Assembly (NCBI GenBank): GCA_047601745.1
Contig: JASGIS010000001.1
Location: 1,302,001-1,366,000 of the forward strand
Direction: 5' to 3'
Length of the DNA: 64,000 nucleotides
Origin: JAKPAM01 sp047601745
GTDB taxonomy: Bacteria; Pseudomonadota; Gammaproteobacteria; Burkholderiales; Burkholderiaceae_E
Numbering within the stretch: position 1 is the first letter of the stretch; every line of letters begins with the position of its first letter. Below, piece by piece: positions 28,411 to 37,092 of this stretch. The notes below the pieces were generated by a model. The model saw only the letters and a list, made by a program, of their open reading frames with translations, had not been told where the DNA came from and did no database searches. Position numbers and translations under genes: made by a program.

Positions 28411-29520
28411 TCAGTAGTGGACGACGCTGCGGATCGACTTGCCCTCGTGCATCAGGTCGAACGCGGTGTTGATGTCCGGCAGCGGCATCGTGTGCGTGAC
28501 GAACGGCGCCAACTGGATGCGGCCGTCCATCGCGTCCTTGACCATGCCCGGCAGCTCGGTGCGGCCCTTGACGCCGCCGAACGCCGTGCCCAGCCAGCGG
28601 CGGCCGGTCACGAGCTGGAACGGCCGCGTCGAGATCTCCTGGCCGGCGCCGGCGACGCCGATGATCACCGATTGCCCCCAGCCGCGATGCGCGCATTCGA
28701 GCGCGGCGCGCATCACCTGCACGTTGCCGATGCACTCGAACGAGTGATCGACGCCCCAGCCCGTCATGTCGATGACGACCTGCTGGATCGGCTTGTCGAA
28801 ATCCCTGGGGTTGATGCAGTCGGTGGCGCCGAACGTGCGGGCCAGGTCGAACTTGGACGGATTGGTGTCGATCGCGATGATGCGGCCGGCCTGCGCGAGC
28901 TTGGCGCCCTGGATCACCGCGAGCCCGATGCCGCCCAGCCCGAACACCGCGACGCTGTCGCCCGGCTGCACCTTGGCCGTGTTCTTGACCGCGCCCAGCC
29001 CGGTCGTGACGCCGCAGCCCAGCAGGCACACCTGCTCGGGATTGGCCTGCGGATCGATCTTGGCGAGCGAGACTTCGGCCACCACCGTGTATTCGCTGAA
29101 CGTCGAGCAGCCCATGTAGTGGTAGACCGGCTGTCCGTCGTAGCTGAAGCGGGTCGTGCCGTCGGGCATCACGCCCTTGCCCTGCGTGGCGCGCACCGAC
29201 ACGCACAGGTTGGTCTTGCCCGATTTGCAGAACAGGCACTCGCGGCATTCGGCCGTGTACAGCGGAATCACGTGATCGCCCGGCGTGACGCTGGTCACGC
29301 CCTCGCCGACCTCGACGACGATGCCCGCGCCCTCGTGGCCGAGCACCGCCGGAAACAGGCCTTCGGGATCGTCGCCGGACAGCGTGAACGCATCGGTATG
29401 GCAGACGCCGGTGTGCGTGATCTTGACCAGCACCTCGCCCTTGCTGGGCGGCGCGACGTCGATCTCGACGATCTGCAGCGGCTGGCCCGCGGCGAACGCG
29501 ACGGCGGCTCGGGATTTCAT
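28411..29520 (-). CDS. frmA: S-(hydroxymethyl)glutathione dehydrogenase, class III alcohol dehydrogenase
   Basis: A 369-residue zinc enzyme that oxidises S-hydroxymethylglutathione with NAD. Catalytic zinc ligands are in GVCHTDAFTLSG and GHEGAGIVVEVG; the structural zinc site is ECRECLFCKSGKTNLC; the NAD site is VFGLGGIGLAVIQGAK. It starts 46 bp after frmR and is followed by fghA, the textbook frmRAB order. Expression is expected to rise with formaldehyde through FrmR. Confidence 0.95.
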   Translation of the reverse strand: MKSRAAVAFAAGQPLQIVEIDVAPPSKGEVLVKITHTGVCHTDAFTLSGDDPEGLFPAVLGHEGAGIVVEVGEGVTSVTPGDHVIPLYTAECRECLFCKSGKTNLCVSVRATQGKGVMPDGTTRFSYDGQPVYHYMGCSTFSEYTVVAEVSLAKIDPQANPEQVCLLGCGVTTGLGAVKNTAKVQPGDSVAVFGLGGIGLAVIQGAKLAQAGRIIAIDTNPSKFDLARTFGATDCINPRDFDKPIQQVVIDMTGWGVDHSFECIGNVQVMRAALECAHRGWGQSVIIGVAGAGQEISTRPFQLVTGRRWLGTAFGGVKGRTELPGMVKDAMDGRIQLAPFVTHTMPLPDINTAFDLMHEGKSIRSVVHY

Positions 29521-29566
29521 TGGCAGCTCTCCTGGGAAAGGGTTGGACGGTCGGCGCGGGCCGGCA

Positions 29567-29842
29567 TCACTTCAGGTAGGCACGGATCAGCGACGCCACC
29601 TCGCGCAGGCGTTCGGAATCGCCGTCCGCGTCGGGCGGCGTCGCGCCGATCTCCTCGCGCAGATAGGACTCGAGCACCTCGGCCATCAGGCCGTTGACGG
29701 CGCCGCGGATCGCGGCCAGTTGCTGCAGCACCGGCGCGCAGTCGGCGCCGGCCTGCAGCGCGCGCTCGAGCGCGTCGACCTGCCCGCGGATGCGGCGCAT
29801 GCGAACCAGCGCGCGCTTCTTGGCCTGGGGGGAATGCGGCAT
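29567..29842 (-). CDS. frmR: FrmR, formaldehyde-sensing repressor
   Basis: A 91-residue all-helical repressor of the CsoR/RcnR (DUF156) family. Pro2 and Cys35 are both present, the pair that formaldehyde cross-links in FrmR, which argues for FrmR rather than the metal sensors RcnR or CsoR. RIRGQVDALERAL and AAIRGAVNGLMAE are family motifs. It is the first gene of the frmR-frmA-fghA operon and should repress it through the operator just upstream. No good ribosome-binding site is seen; the leader is very short. Confidence 0.92.
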   Translation of the reverse strand: MPHSPQAKKRALVRMRRIRGQVDALERALQAGADCAPVLQQLAAIRGAVNGLMAEVLESYLREEIGATPPDADGDSERLREVASLIRAYLK

Positions 29843-29855
29843 GATGCGGGACTAT

Positions 29856-29872
29856 ATACTCCTCCCTAGTAT
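29856..29872. promoter_or_regulatory. FrmR operator (inverted repeat around a C/G tract)
   Basis: ATACT and AGTAT form a perfect inverted repeat around CCTCCCT, the layout of CsoR/RcnR/FrmR operators (an AT-rich inverted repeat flanking a G/C tract). It ends 13 bp before the frmR start codon and overlaps a plausible -10 hexamer on the minus strand (TATAGT), so a bound repressor would block the promoter. Confidence 0.78.
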
Positions 29873-29976
29873 CCGGGCAAGGCATCGCGACGGAGGCGCC
29901 GTGGGGGCGCGACGGCGAGCACCGGCAACGCGGCGGCGGGGTCGATCTTTGCGCGGACAGGCTCTAAGCTCGCGCC

Positions 29977-30714
29977 ATGCACAGTCCGATCGATTTCAGC
30001 TCCTGGCACGCCGTCGTCACCACGCTGCTCGGCCTGGCCACCGTCAGCTTCGTCGCGGTCGGCATCCGGCTGCTGGTCATGCAGCGCGTGCAGCAGCGCC
30101 GCGAACGCGCGAACCGGCAGATCAACGAACGCCTGAAGACGCTGATCGCCGCGTACAAGACGCTCGGCGGTTCGTTCACCGGCAACCTGCTCGTCGATCC
30201 CGACCATCTGCGCGACCTGCGGATGCGCGGGACCGGCGACGCCGCATCGGCCGGGACCGGCGAGGATCCGCCGCCGCCCGCCGGTTCGGAGCGCGCCCGG
30301 CGCATCCGCGACGCGGTCGAGGCCGCTCTGTCGGACGTCATCCTGCTGGGCACGGCCGACCAGGTGCGGCTGGCCGCGCGCGCCGCCGGCGACATGGTGG
30401 CGGGCCGCAAGATCGAGACCGCCGAACTCGTCGAGTCGCTGCGCGACTTCATCCGCGCGGTGCTGGACCTGGAGGCCGTGCCGGCCGATGTGACGATTCC
30501 CAAGCAGGGACCGCTGCGCGCGGCGTCGGGCGCCGGTGCTCGCGGCGGCGGCGCCGGATCCGAGCGACGAGGCGGTGGCGGTGGCGGCGGCGGTGGTGGC
30601 GGTGGCGGTGCGGGCGGCGGCATGGCCGCGGGCGGCATGATGGGGCTGGGCGCCGGCCGCTCGCTGCGCGACGATCCCGACGCGTCGCCGGCGATGCCGC
30701 CCGACGCGCCCTGA
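29977..30714 (+). CDS. Membrane-anchored hypothetical protein with Gly-rich tract
   Basis: A 245-residue protein with one N-terminal membrane segment (AVVTTLLGLATVSFVAVGIRLLV), then a basic helix (QQRRERANRQINERLKTL), a soluble region with conserved-looking segments DAVEAALSDVILLGTADQVRLAARA and LVESLRDFIRAVLDLE, and a C-terminal run of more than ten glycines followed by a Met/Gly-rich tail. I do not recognise the function. It is divergent from the frm operon and shares its upstream region. Confidence 0.65.
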   Translation: MHSPIDFSSWHAVVTTLLGLATVSFVAVGIRLLVMQRVQQRRERANRQINERLKTLIAAYKTLGGSFTGNLLVDPDHLRDLRMRGTGDAASAGTGEDPPPPAGSERARRIRDAVEAALSDVILLGTADQVRLAARAAGDMVAGRKIETAELVESLRDFIRAVLDLEAVPADVTIPKQGPLRAASGAGARGGGAGSERRGGGGGGGGGGGGGAGGGMAAGGMMGLGAGRSLRDDPDASPAMPPDAP

Positions 30715-30763
30715 TCCGGCCGCGCGCCCGCCGGCGCGGGTTCGCGCCGCGGACCGACGGCCG

Positions 30764-32056
30764 CTAAGGCTCGAACAGCTCGAGAAGCGAGGTCGCGGCC
30801 GGCGACAACAGCAATCCGATCGCACCGGCCGCCATCACGACCACCACCGCGATGCCGATCTGCCGGCTCAGGCCGCGATGATGCGCGCGCATCAGGAACG
30901 GCAGGTTGACGACGACGCTGGCCCACGACGCGAGCAGCGTGCCGATCGCCCCCTGCTGCGGGTCGATCTGCTGGCGCGACACCAGATCGGCCGCCGACGC
31001 CACCGCGCTGGCGCTGGAGAACAGGCCGCCGACGAAGCTGACCGCGTAGAACGCGGCCTCGCCGATCAGCTTCAGCATCAGCGTGCCGCCGACCGACAGC
31101 AGCAGGAACAGCACGCCGTACTTGAGCGCCAGCTTCAGCGAGAACGGCAGTTCGAGATTCATCGGCATCGGTGCCGCGCCGGCCGACGGCGGCGGATGGA
31201 AGCGCAGCATCAGCACGCACGCGAGCAGCATCGCGGCGAACGACGACAGGCTGTACGCGAGCGAGACCGGCGCGAGGATCGCCAGCAGCACGATGTTGCG
31301 CGTGATCATCGCGGCCGTGGCCAGCAGGATGCCGCGATAGGCGGTCGGCACCGCGGCATCGCCGCCGGTCGCGACGCGGCCGGCCAGTTCGTTGACGGTG
31401 ATGCTGCTGTTGACCAGCCCGCCCAGGAAGCCGGCGACGTCGGCACCACGCGTGCCGTACAGCTTCAGCAGCACGTAGTTGACCGAGCCGATGCCGGCGA
31501 TCACCAGCACGGTGATCCATGCGGCCCGGGGCTCGATCAGTCCCATCGGACCGAGCGGCTTGTCCGGCAGCGCCGGATAGATGACGATCGCCAGGATCGC
31601 CAGGATGATCGCCGAGCGCACCTCGGCATCGGTCAGCCCGCGGCTGAACCCGGCCAGCGGCCGTTTCCACGACAGCAGCGCCGTCAGCGACACGATCAGC
31701 GCGGCCGGCGTCAGCCGATGACCGTTGCCGCACAGCACGCCCGCCGCGCAGGTGATCATCATCGCCGCCGACGTCGTCAGCTCGGCGCCCTCGCGCGCCA
31801 TCAGCGTGCGCGCGTTCAAGTACACGGTCAGCAGCGCCACGAACAGCATCGACGCCAGCGCGAAGGATTCGCCCATCAGCCCGCCCAGCGCGCCGAGCAG
31901 CGCGACCGACGCGAACGTGCGCGTGCCCGCTTCCTTCTGGCTTCGCTCGCGCTCGAGACCGATCAGCAGCCCCAGCGCCAGCGCCAGCGACAGGCGGATC
32001 AGCGCCTCGACATAAGGCCACTCGATGCGGGGGAGCGAGATCAGACGATCGTTCAT
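30764..32056 (-). CDS. MgtC/SapB-type DUF4010 membrane protein
   Basis: A 430-residue protein with about 11 to 13 membrane segments. The N-terminal part matches MgtC/SapB (ALALGLLIGLERERSQKEAGTRTF), and the rest is DUF4010 (VNYVLLKLYGTRGADVAGFLGGLVNSS, then VGGLFSSASAVASAADL). Such proteins are thought to be transporters or envelope proteins, but their substrate is unsettled. I chose the ATG at 32056 because the family-like region starts there. It converges on the Gly-rich gene ending at 30714. Confidence 0.82.
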   Translation of the reverse strand: MNDRLISLPRIEWPYVEALIRLSLALALGLLIGLERERSQKEAGTRTFASVALLGALGGLMGESFALASMLFVALLTVYLNARTLMAREGAELTTSAAMMITCAAGVLCGNGHRLTPAALIVSLTALLSWKRPLAGFSRGLTDAEVRSAIILAILAIVIYPALPDKPLGPMGLIEPRAAWITVLVIAGIGSVNYVLLKLYGTRGADVAGFLGGLVNSSITVNELAGRVATGGDAAVPTAYRGILLATAAMITRNIVLLAILAPVSLAYSLSSFAAMLLACVLMLRFHPPPSAGAAPMPMNLELPFSLKLALKYGVLFLLLSVGGTLMLKLIGEAAFYAVSFVGGLFSSASAVASAADLVSRQQIDPQQGAIGTLLASWASVVVNLPFLMRAHHRGLSRQIGIAVVVVMAAGAIGLLLSPAATSLLELFEP

Positions 32057-32170
32057 GCTTGCCTGCGAGGTCGGGACCGCGAGCGACGCGGGCCAAAGGC
32101 ATGACGATACCGGTGGGGGCGGAAACTTCAAGGCGAGCGGCTTCGGCGCCACACCCGCGGGCGCTCGCGG

Positions 32171-32206
32171 GCGCTCGCGGGCGAAGGCGCCCTTACCCGC
32201 GAGCGC
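32171..32206. terminator. Hairpin downstream of the acyl-CoA dehydrogenase gene
   Basis: An 11-bp perfect stem (GCGCTCGCGGG at 32171-32181 and CCCGCGAGCGC at 32196-32206) with a 14-nt loop, directly after the stop of the dehydrogenase gene on the minus strand. A second copy of GCGCTCGCGG precedes it. There is no U-run, so this is a possible rather than proven terminator. Confidence 0.45.
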
Positions 32207-32209
32207 CGC

Positions 32210-33496
32210 TCAAAGCGCCAGTTCGTGGCGTCCGACGACCATCCAGTGCACTTCGTCCGGGCCGTCGGCGAAGCGCAGGTGGCGCACGTCCTGGTACATC
32301 TCGGCCAGCGGCGTCCAATGCGAGATGCCGGTCGCGCCGTGGAACTGGATCGCCTGGTCGATGATCTTGCACGCGCGCTCGGGCACCATCGCCTTGACCA
32401 TGCTGACCCAGATGCGGGCGTCCTTGTTGCCCATCACGTCCATCGCCTTGGCCGCCTTGAGCACCATCAGCCGCATCGCCTCGATCTCGCAGCGCGCCTG
32501 CGCGATGATCTGCAGGTTGCCGCCGAGGTGGGCGATCTTGCGGCCGAACGCTTCGCGCGACAGGCCGCGCGCGACCATCATGTCCAGCGCCTTCTCGGCC
32601 TTGCCGATCGTGCGCATGCAGTGGTGGATGCGGCCCGGGCCCAGCCGGAGCTGCGAGATCTCGAAACCGCGGCCCTCGCCGAGCAGGATGTTGCTGCGGG
32701 GCACGCGCACGTTGTTGAAGCGCAGGTGCATGTGGCCGCGCGGCGCGTGGTCCTGGCCGAACACGTACATCGGCCCCAGCACCTCGACCCCGGGGGTGTC
32801 GCGCGGGACCAGGATCTGCGACTGCTGCTGGCTGGTCGGCGCGTCCGGATTGGTCTTGACCATCACGATCATGATCTTGCAGCGCGGATCCCCGGCGCCC
32901 GACGCGAAGTACTTCTCGCCGTTGATGACCCAGTTGTCGCCTTCGAGCCGCGCCGTCGTCGAGATGTTCTTCGCATCGGACGAGGCCACGTTGGGCTCGG
33001 TCATCACGTACGCCGAACGGATCTCGCCGTTCAGCAGCGGTTCGAGCCACTGGTGCTTCTGCTCGGGCGTGCCGACGCGCTCGAGCACTTCCATGTTGCC
33101 GGTGTCCGGCGCCGAGCAGTTCATCGACTCGGACGCCAGCGGGCTCTTGCCCAGTTCGGCCGCGATATACGCGTAGTCGAGGTTGCTCAGGCCCTCGCCG
33201 GTTTCGGCGTCGGGCAGGAAGAAGTTCCACAGCCCCTCGGACTTGGCCTTGTCCTTGGCCTTCTGCAGCACTTCGAGCTGGCCGGGCGCGAAACTCCAGC
33301 GGTCGGCCTTGCCCTCGCCCAGGCGCACGTACTCGGCGGTCATCGGCTCGACGGTTTCGGCGATGAAGCGGATCACGTGGTCGTAGAGCGGCCGGACCTT
33401 GTCCGACATGCGCAGGTCGTTCAGCGCATCGTTGGGATTGAGCGTATAGGGCGTGTGGCGCGGGACGTGGGGATATCGCATTTCGCCTGACTGCAT
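32210..33496 (-). CDS. Acyl-CoA dehydrogenase
   Basis: A 428-residue FAD-dependent acyl-CoA dehydrogenase of the ACAD10/11-like branch. It shows YVMTEPNVASSDAKNI (FAD/substrate binding), INGEKYFASGAGDPRCKI, RAEAFGRKI-like SREAFGRKIAHLGG and the C-terminal FHGATGISHWTPLAEMYQDVRHLRFADGPDEVH. It introduces a double bond into an acyl-CoA. A crotonase gene lies 150 bp upstream on the same strand, so the two probably catalyse successive steps. Confidence 0.9.
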   Translation of the reverse strand: MQSGEMRYPHVPRHTPYTLNPNDALNDLRMSDKVRPLYDHVIRFIAETVEPMTAEYVRLGEGKADRWSFAPGQLEVLQKAKDKAKSEGLWNFFLPDAETGEGLSNLDYAYIAAELGKSPLASESMNCSAPDTGNMEVLERVGTPEQKHQWLEPLLNGEIRSAYVMTEPNVASSDAKNISTTARLEGDNWVINGEKYFASGAGDPRCKIMIVMVKTNPDAPTSQQQSQILVPRDTPGVEVLGPMYVFGQDHAPRGHMHLRFNNVRVPRSNILLGEGRGFEISQLRLGPGRIHHCMRTIGKAEKALDMMVARGLSREAFGRKIAHLGGNLQIIAQARCEIEAMRLMVLKAAKAMDVMGNKDARIWVSMVKAMVPERACKIIDQAIQFHGATGISHWTPLAEMYQDVRHLRFADGPDEVHWMVVGRHELAL

Positions 33497-33646
33497 GTCG
33501 TGTGCCTCCTCGGTTGATCGTTGCGATTCTAGGGGGGTGGCGACGGACCGGCCGACGTTCCGTCAGATGGACCTGCGGAGCGCCGGACGCCCCGGATCGC
33601 CGCGGCCGGCCGCCGGCACCGGTCCGGCGGCCCGTCGATTCCGGGA

Positions 33647-34411
33647 TCAGATACCCTGCCAGCGCGGCGGCCGCTTCTCGAAGAAAGCCTGCACGCCCTC
33701 CTTCGTATCGCGGCTGTCGACGATCGACTGGTAGGCGATCCGCGTCGCTTCCCAGCCCTGGGCGTCGGTGGCGGCCAGCAGGCCGTTCATCGCGCCCAGG
33801 CAGGCCTGCACCGACAGCGGCGCGTTCTCGCCGATCCGGCGTGCCATCCGCAGCGCGGCCTCGAGCGATTGCCCCTTGGGCGCAAGCTGGTTGACGAGGC
33901 CCAGCGCGTGCGCGCGGCCGGCCGACATCGGTTCGCCGGTCAGCACCAGCTCGCGCGCGACGTTCGGCGGCAACGCGCGCAGCGCGCGGAACAGCGCGCC
34001 GCAGGTGGGCAGCACGCCGCGGCAGACCTCGGGCAGGCCGAAGATCGCGTCCTCGGCCGCCACGACCATGTCGCAGGCCAGCACGATCTCCATCCCGCCG
34101 CCGAGCGCCAGGCCTTCGACGGCGGCGATCAGCGGCTTGGCGCGCTCGCGGCGGATGATGCCGTACTGCCCGCCGCGCTCGGTGTCGTAGTCGCCGCGCG
34201 AAGCCAGATCGCTGCCGGCGCTGAACGCGACGTTGCCGCCGGTCAGCACGCCGGCCAGCAGCGTCGGATCGTCGTCGAGCTGGTTGAAGGCCGCGTCCAT
34301 CGCATCGGCCAGATGCCGATCGACGGCATTGCGCTTGTGCTCGCGCCGCAGCGCGATGACGAGCACGGCGCCGTCGCGCGTGGTCTCGACCAGAGGGGAA
34401 GGCGCGTTCAT
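33647..34411 (-). CDS. Enoyl-CoA hydratase/isomerase family protein
   Basis: A 254-residue crotonase-fold enzyme. The first oxyanion-hole segment is GNVAFSAGSDLASRGDYD, the second is EGLALGGGMEIVLACDMVVA, and a Glu sits in GLPEVCRGVLPTCGA. I chose the ATG at 34411 from the preceding GGAGACC and the family start. It is the first gene of the minus-strand unit with the acyl-CoA dehydrogenase and is divergent from the TPP enzyme unit, so this is probably one acyl-CoA or keto-acid catabolic locus. Confidence 0.88.
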   Translation of the reverse strand: MNAPSPLVETTRDGAVLVIALRREHKRNAVDRHLADAMDAAFNQLDDDPTLLAGVLTGGNVAFSAGSDLASRGDYDTERGGQYGIIRRERAKPLIAAVEGLALGGGMEIVLACDMVVAAEDAIFGLPEVCRGVLPTCGALFRALRALPPNVARELVLTGEPMSAGRAHALGLVNQLAPKGQSLEAALRMARRIGENAPLSVQACLGAMNGLLAATDAQGWEATRIAYQSIVDSRDTKEGVQAFFEKRPPRWQGI

Positions 34412-34547
34412 CGGGGGTCTCCTGGGTTTCGTCGGATCCAGGGATGCCACGCCGGCCCTGAGGGACGGCACGCGGATCCGCTGCCGCGATTGAACCCGCT
34501 ATCGGGCGGCTTGTCATCTCGGCCTGCGGACCGCCGCATCGAACACT

Positions 34548-34571
34548 GGATGGAACACCGGATGGAACACC
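34548..34571. repeat. Tandem 12-bp repeat in the divergent promoter region
   Basis: Two exact head-to-tail copies of GGATGGAACACC lie between the divergent crotonase and TPP-enzyme genes, with a partial third copy (GAACACT) just before. This position suits a regulator-binding site, but no regulator gene is adjacent. Confidence 0.6.
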
Positions 34572-34666
34572 GGACCGCCGCGGCGCGAGCCGGTAGGATT
34601 CGACGAGGGCCTGTTCACCCGAAGATCGAGCCCGCGCCGAGGGACGGCATTCAACAGGAGCACAGG

Positions 34667-36331
34667 ATGAGGGGACGCCACGTTTTCATGGACAGCCTGA
34701 CCGCGCACGGGGTCACGCACATCTTCGGCAACCCGGGCACGACCGAAAGCCCGCTGCTCGACACGCTGGCCGACTATCCGTCGATCCGGTACGTCTGCCA
34801 TCTGTACGAGGGCCTGGCCGTCGGCGCCGCCAGCTACCACGCGCGCGCCACCGGCCGGCCGGCGGTCGTCAGCCTGCACGTGGCGCCGGGCCTGGGCAAC
34901 GGCATCGGCATGATCTACAACGCGCTGAAGGCGCGCGCGCCGATCGTCGTGACGGCCGGCCAGCAGGACACGCGGATGCTGCGCCGCGAACCGCTGCTCA
35001 GCCACGACCTGGCGGCGATGGCCGCGCCGGTCACCAAGTGGAGCACCGAGGTGCGGACCGCCGACGAGATGGACGAGGTCATGCGCCGCGCGTTCAAGAT
35101 CGCCTGCGATCCGCCGCATGGACCGGTGTTCGTATCGCTGCCGATCGACGTGATGGAACAGCCGACGACGCATGCCGCGACACCGCCGTCGCACGCGTTC
35201 CGCGTCGGCGCGCCGGATCCGCGAGGCATCGAGGAGGCCGCCGCCTTGCTGGCATCGGCACGCTCGCCGGTCATCGTCACCGGCGACGACGTCGGCCGGC
35301 AGCAGGCGATCGGCGAACTCGTGCGCCTGGCCGAACGGATCGGCGCGCCGGTCTGGAGCGAGGGCCTGCGCGGAAACCTCTCGTTCCCGACCGCGCATCC
35401 GCAGTCCCGGGGCGCGCTGCCGTTCGAGGCCGGCGCCATCCGGCGGTCGCTGGGCGATGCCGACGTCGTGCTGCTGATCGGCGGACCGTTCTTCGAAGAA
35501 GTCTGGCACGACGAAGGCTCGCCGTTTCCGGACGGCGCGCGCCTGATCCAGATCGAATCGTCGGCCGCGCCGCTGGGAGCCAACCATTCGGTGCAGGTCG
35601 GCATCGTCGCGAGCATGCAGGGCGCGCTCGCGGCGCTGGACCGGGCCGTCGACGCGAGCCTCGACGCCGCGCGGCGGCAGGCCGCGGACGCGCGCCGCGA
35701 ACGGCTCGTGCAGGCCAGGGCGGCCGCGGACGCCTCTTATCAGGCGCGGCTGAAGAAGGCCTGGTCGCGCGAGCCGATCTCGATGTCGCGCGTGATGGCC
35801 GACCTGCGCGCCGGCACGCCGCCCGAAGCCGTCATCGTCGAAGAATCGATCACCGCCAGCCTGGATTTCGCGGCGGCGTTCCCGTTCTCGGCCGACGACG
35901 TGTTCCTCGGCGCGCGCGGCGGCGGCATCGGCCAGGGCGTGGCCGGCGCGATCGGCGCCTCGGTCGCCCATCCGGGGCGGCCGGTGCTGTGCCTGTCGGG
36001 CGACGGCTCGGCGATGTACTCGATCCAGGCGCTGTGGACCGCCGCCCGTTACCGGCTGCCGATCGTTTTCGCGCTGCTGTGCAACCGCGAGTACCGGGTG
36101 CTCAAGCACAACCTGGACATCTACCGGCAGCGCTTCGATACGCAAAGCGACCGGCCTTACCCCGAGATGGACCTGGGCGGGCCGCGGATCGGCTACGTCG
36201 AGCTGGCCGCCGGCATGGGCGTGCCGGCCGCGCGCGTCACCCGCCCGGACGAGCTGGAGGCCGCGGTACGGAAGGCCTTCGCGTCCGGCGGCCCTTACCT
36301 GCTGGAGATCGAGATCGAAGGCAAGCGATGA
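34667..36331 (+). CDS. ThDP-dependent decarboxylase, benzoylformate decarboxylase-like
   Basis: A 554-residue thiamine-diphosphate enzyme. The N-terminal domain has FGNPGTTESPLL, the activating Glu in HLYEGLAVGAAS, and LHVAPGLGNGIGM with a His matching His70 of benzoylformate decarboxylase; IVVTAGQQDTRM also matches that family. The cofactor motif is GDGSAMYSIQALWTAARYRLP...N. It probably decarboxylates a 2-keto acid to an aldehyde, but an acetolactate-synthase-like role cannot be excluded. It starts a three-gene operon; the ATG follows CAGGAGCACAGG. Confidence 0.83.
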   Translation: MRGRHVFMDSLTAHGVTHIFGNPGTTESPLLDTLADYPSIRYVCHLYEGLAVGAASYHARATGRPAVVSLHVAPGLGNGIGMIYNALKARAPIVVTAGQQDTRMLRREPLLSHDLAAMAAPVTKWSTEVRTADEMDEVMRRAFKIACDPPHGPVFVSLPIDVMEQPTTHAATPPSHAFRVGAPDPRGIEEAAALLASARSPVIVTGDDVGRQQAIGELVRLAERIGAPVWSEGLRGNLSFPTAHPQSRGALPFEAGAIRRSLGDADVVLLIGGPFFEEVWHDEGSPFPDGARLIQIESSAAPLGANHSVQVGIVASMQGALAALDRAVDASLDAARRQAADARRERLVQARAAADASYQARLKKAWSREPISMSRVMADLRAGTPPEAVIVEESITASLDFAAAFPFSADDVFLGARGGGIGQGVAGAIGASVAHPGRPVLCLSGDGSAMYSIQALWTAARYRLPIVFALLCNREYRVLKHNLDIYRQRFDTQSDRPYPEMDLGGPRIGYVELAAGMGVPAARVTRPDELEAAVRKAFASGGPYLLEIEIEGKR

Positions 36332-37092
36332 GCAAGATCCTCGTCGAGCGCAACGGCCCCGTCACCACGATCGTCATCAACCGCCCCGAAGTGCGCAACG
36401 CGCTGGACCGCGAAGCCGGCACGGCGCTGGCGCGGGCGATCCGCGAGTTCGAAGCCGACGACGCGGCGCGGGTCGCCGTGCTGACCGGCGCCGGCGGCAC
36501 GTTCTGCGCCGGCGCGGATCTGAAGGAGCTGGCCTCGGGCATCGACTACGTCCCCTGGGCCGGCAGTCCCGAGGGGCCGCTGCACGAGGCCTGCGCCAAA
36601 CCCGTGATCGCCGCGGTGGCCGGCCATGCCTGCGCCGGCGGACTCGGCGTCGCGCTGTGGTGCGACCTGCGCGTCGCCGAGCGCAGCGCGCGATTCGCCG
36701 TGCTGTCGCGCCGCTGGGGCGTGCCGATGAGCGACGGTACGACCGTCCGGCTGCCGCGGCTGATCGGCCGCAGCCGCGCGCTCGACATGCTGCTGACGGC
36801 ACGCGCCGTCGACGGCGAAGAGGCCGAACGGATCGGCCTGGCGAACCGCGTCGTCGACGACGGCACGGCCCGGCGGGAGGCCGAGGCGCTGGCGCTGCGG
36901 ATCGCGCAGTTTCCGCAGATCGCGATGCGCTCCGACCGCGCGTCCGCCTATGCGCAGGAAGACCTCGGCATCGACGCCGCCATCGCCCGCGAACTCGAGC
37001 TGGCGACCGAGGCGCGGCACAAGGAAGCGCGGGCCGGCGCCGCGCGGTTCGCGTCGGGCCAGGGACGCCACGGCAAGGTCGGCGCATCCTGA
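36328..37092 (+). CDS. Enoyl-CoA hydratase/isomerase family protein
   Basis: A 254-residue crotonase-fold protein: NRPEVRNALDREAG, the oxyanion segments GGTFCAGADLKELASG and AVAGHACAGGLGVALWCDLR, then SRRWGVPMSDGTTVRLPRLIGRSRALDML. The usual catalytic Glu positions are not obvious (VPMSDG in place of a Glu-containing loop), so it may be an isomerase- or hydrolase-like variant. Its ATG overlaps the TPP enzyme stop (ATGA), and its own stop overlaps the next start, so translation is coupled. Confidence 0.86.
   Translation: MSKILVERNGPVTTIVINRPEVRNALDREAGTALARAIREFEADDAARVAVLTGAGGTFCAGADLKELASGIDYVPWAGSPEGPLHEACAKPVIAAVAGHACAGGLGVALWCDLRVAERSARFAVLSRRWGVPMSDGTTVRLPRLIGRSRALDMLLTARAVDGEEAERIGLANRVVDDGTARREAEALALRIAQFPQIAMRSDRASAYAQEDLGIDAAIARELELATEARHKEARAGAARFASGQGRHGKVGAS

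Noticed and set aside
30580..30640. Gly-rich tract considered as a CRISPR-like or tandem repeat array
   Set aside because: It is an irregular GGN codon run inside a coding frame; no spacers or conserved direct repeats.
34548..34571. Tandem 12-bp repeat considered as start of a CRISPR array
   Set aside because: Only two contiguous copies without spacers; more like an operator.
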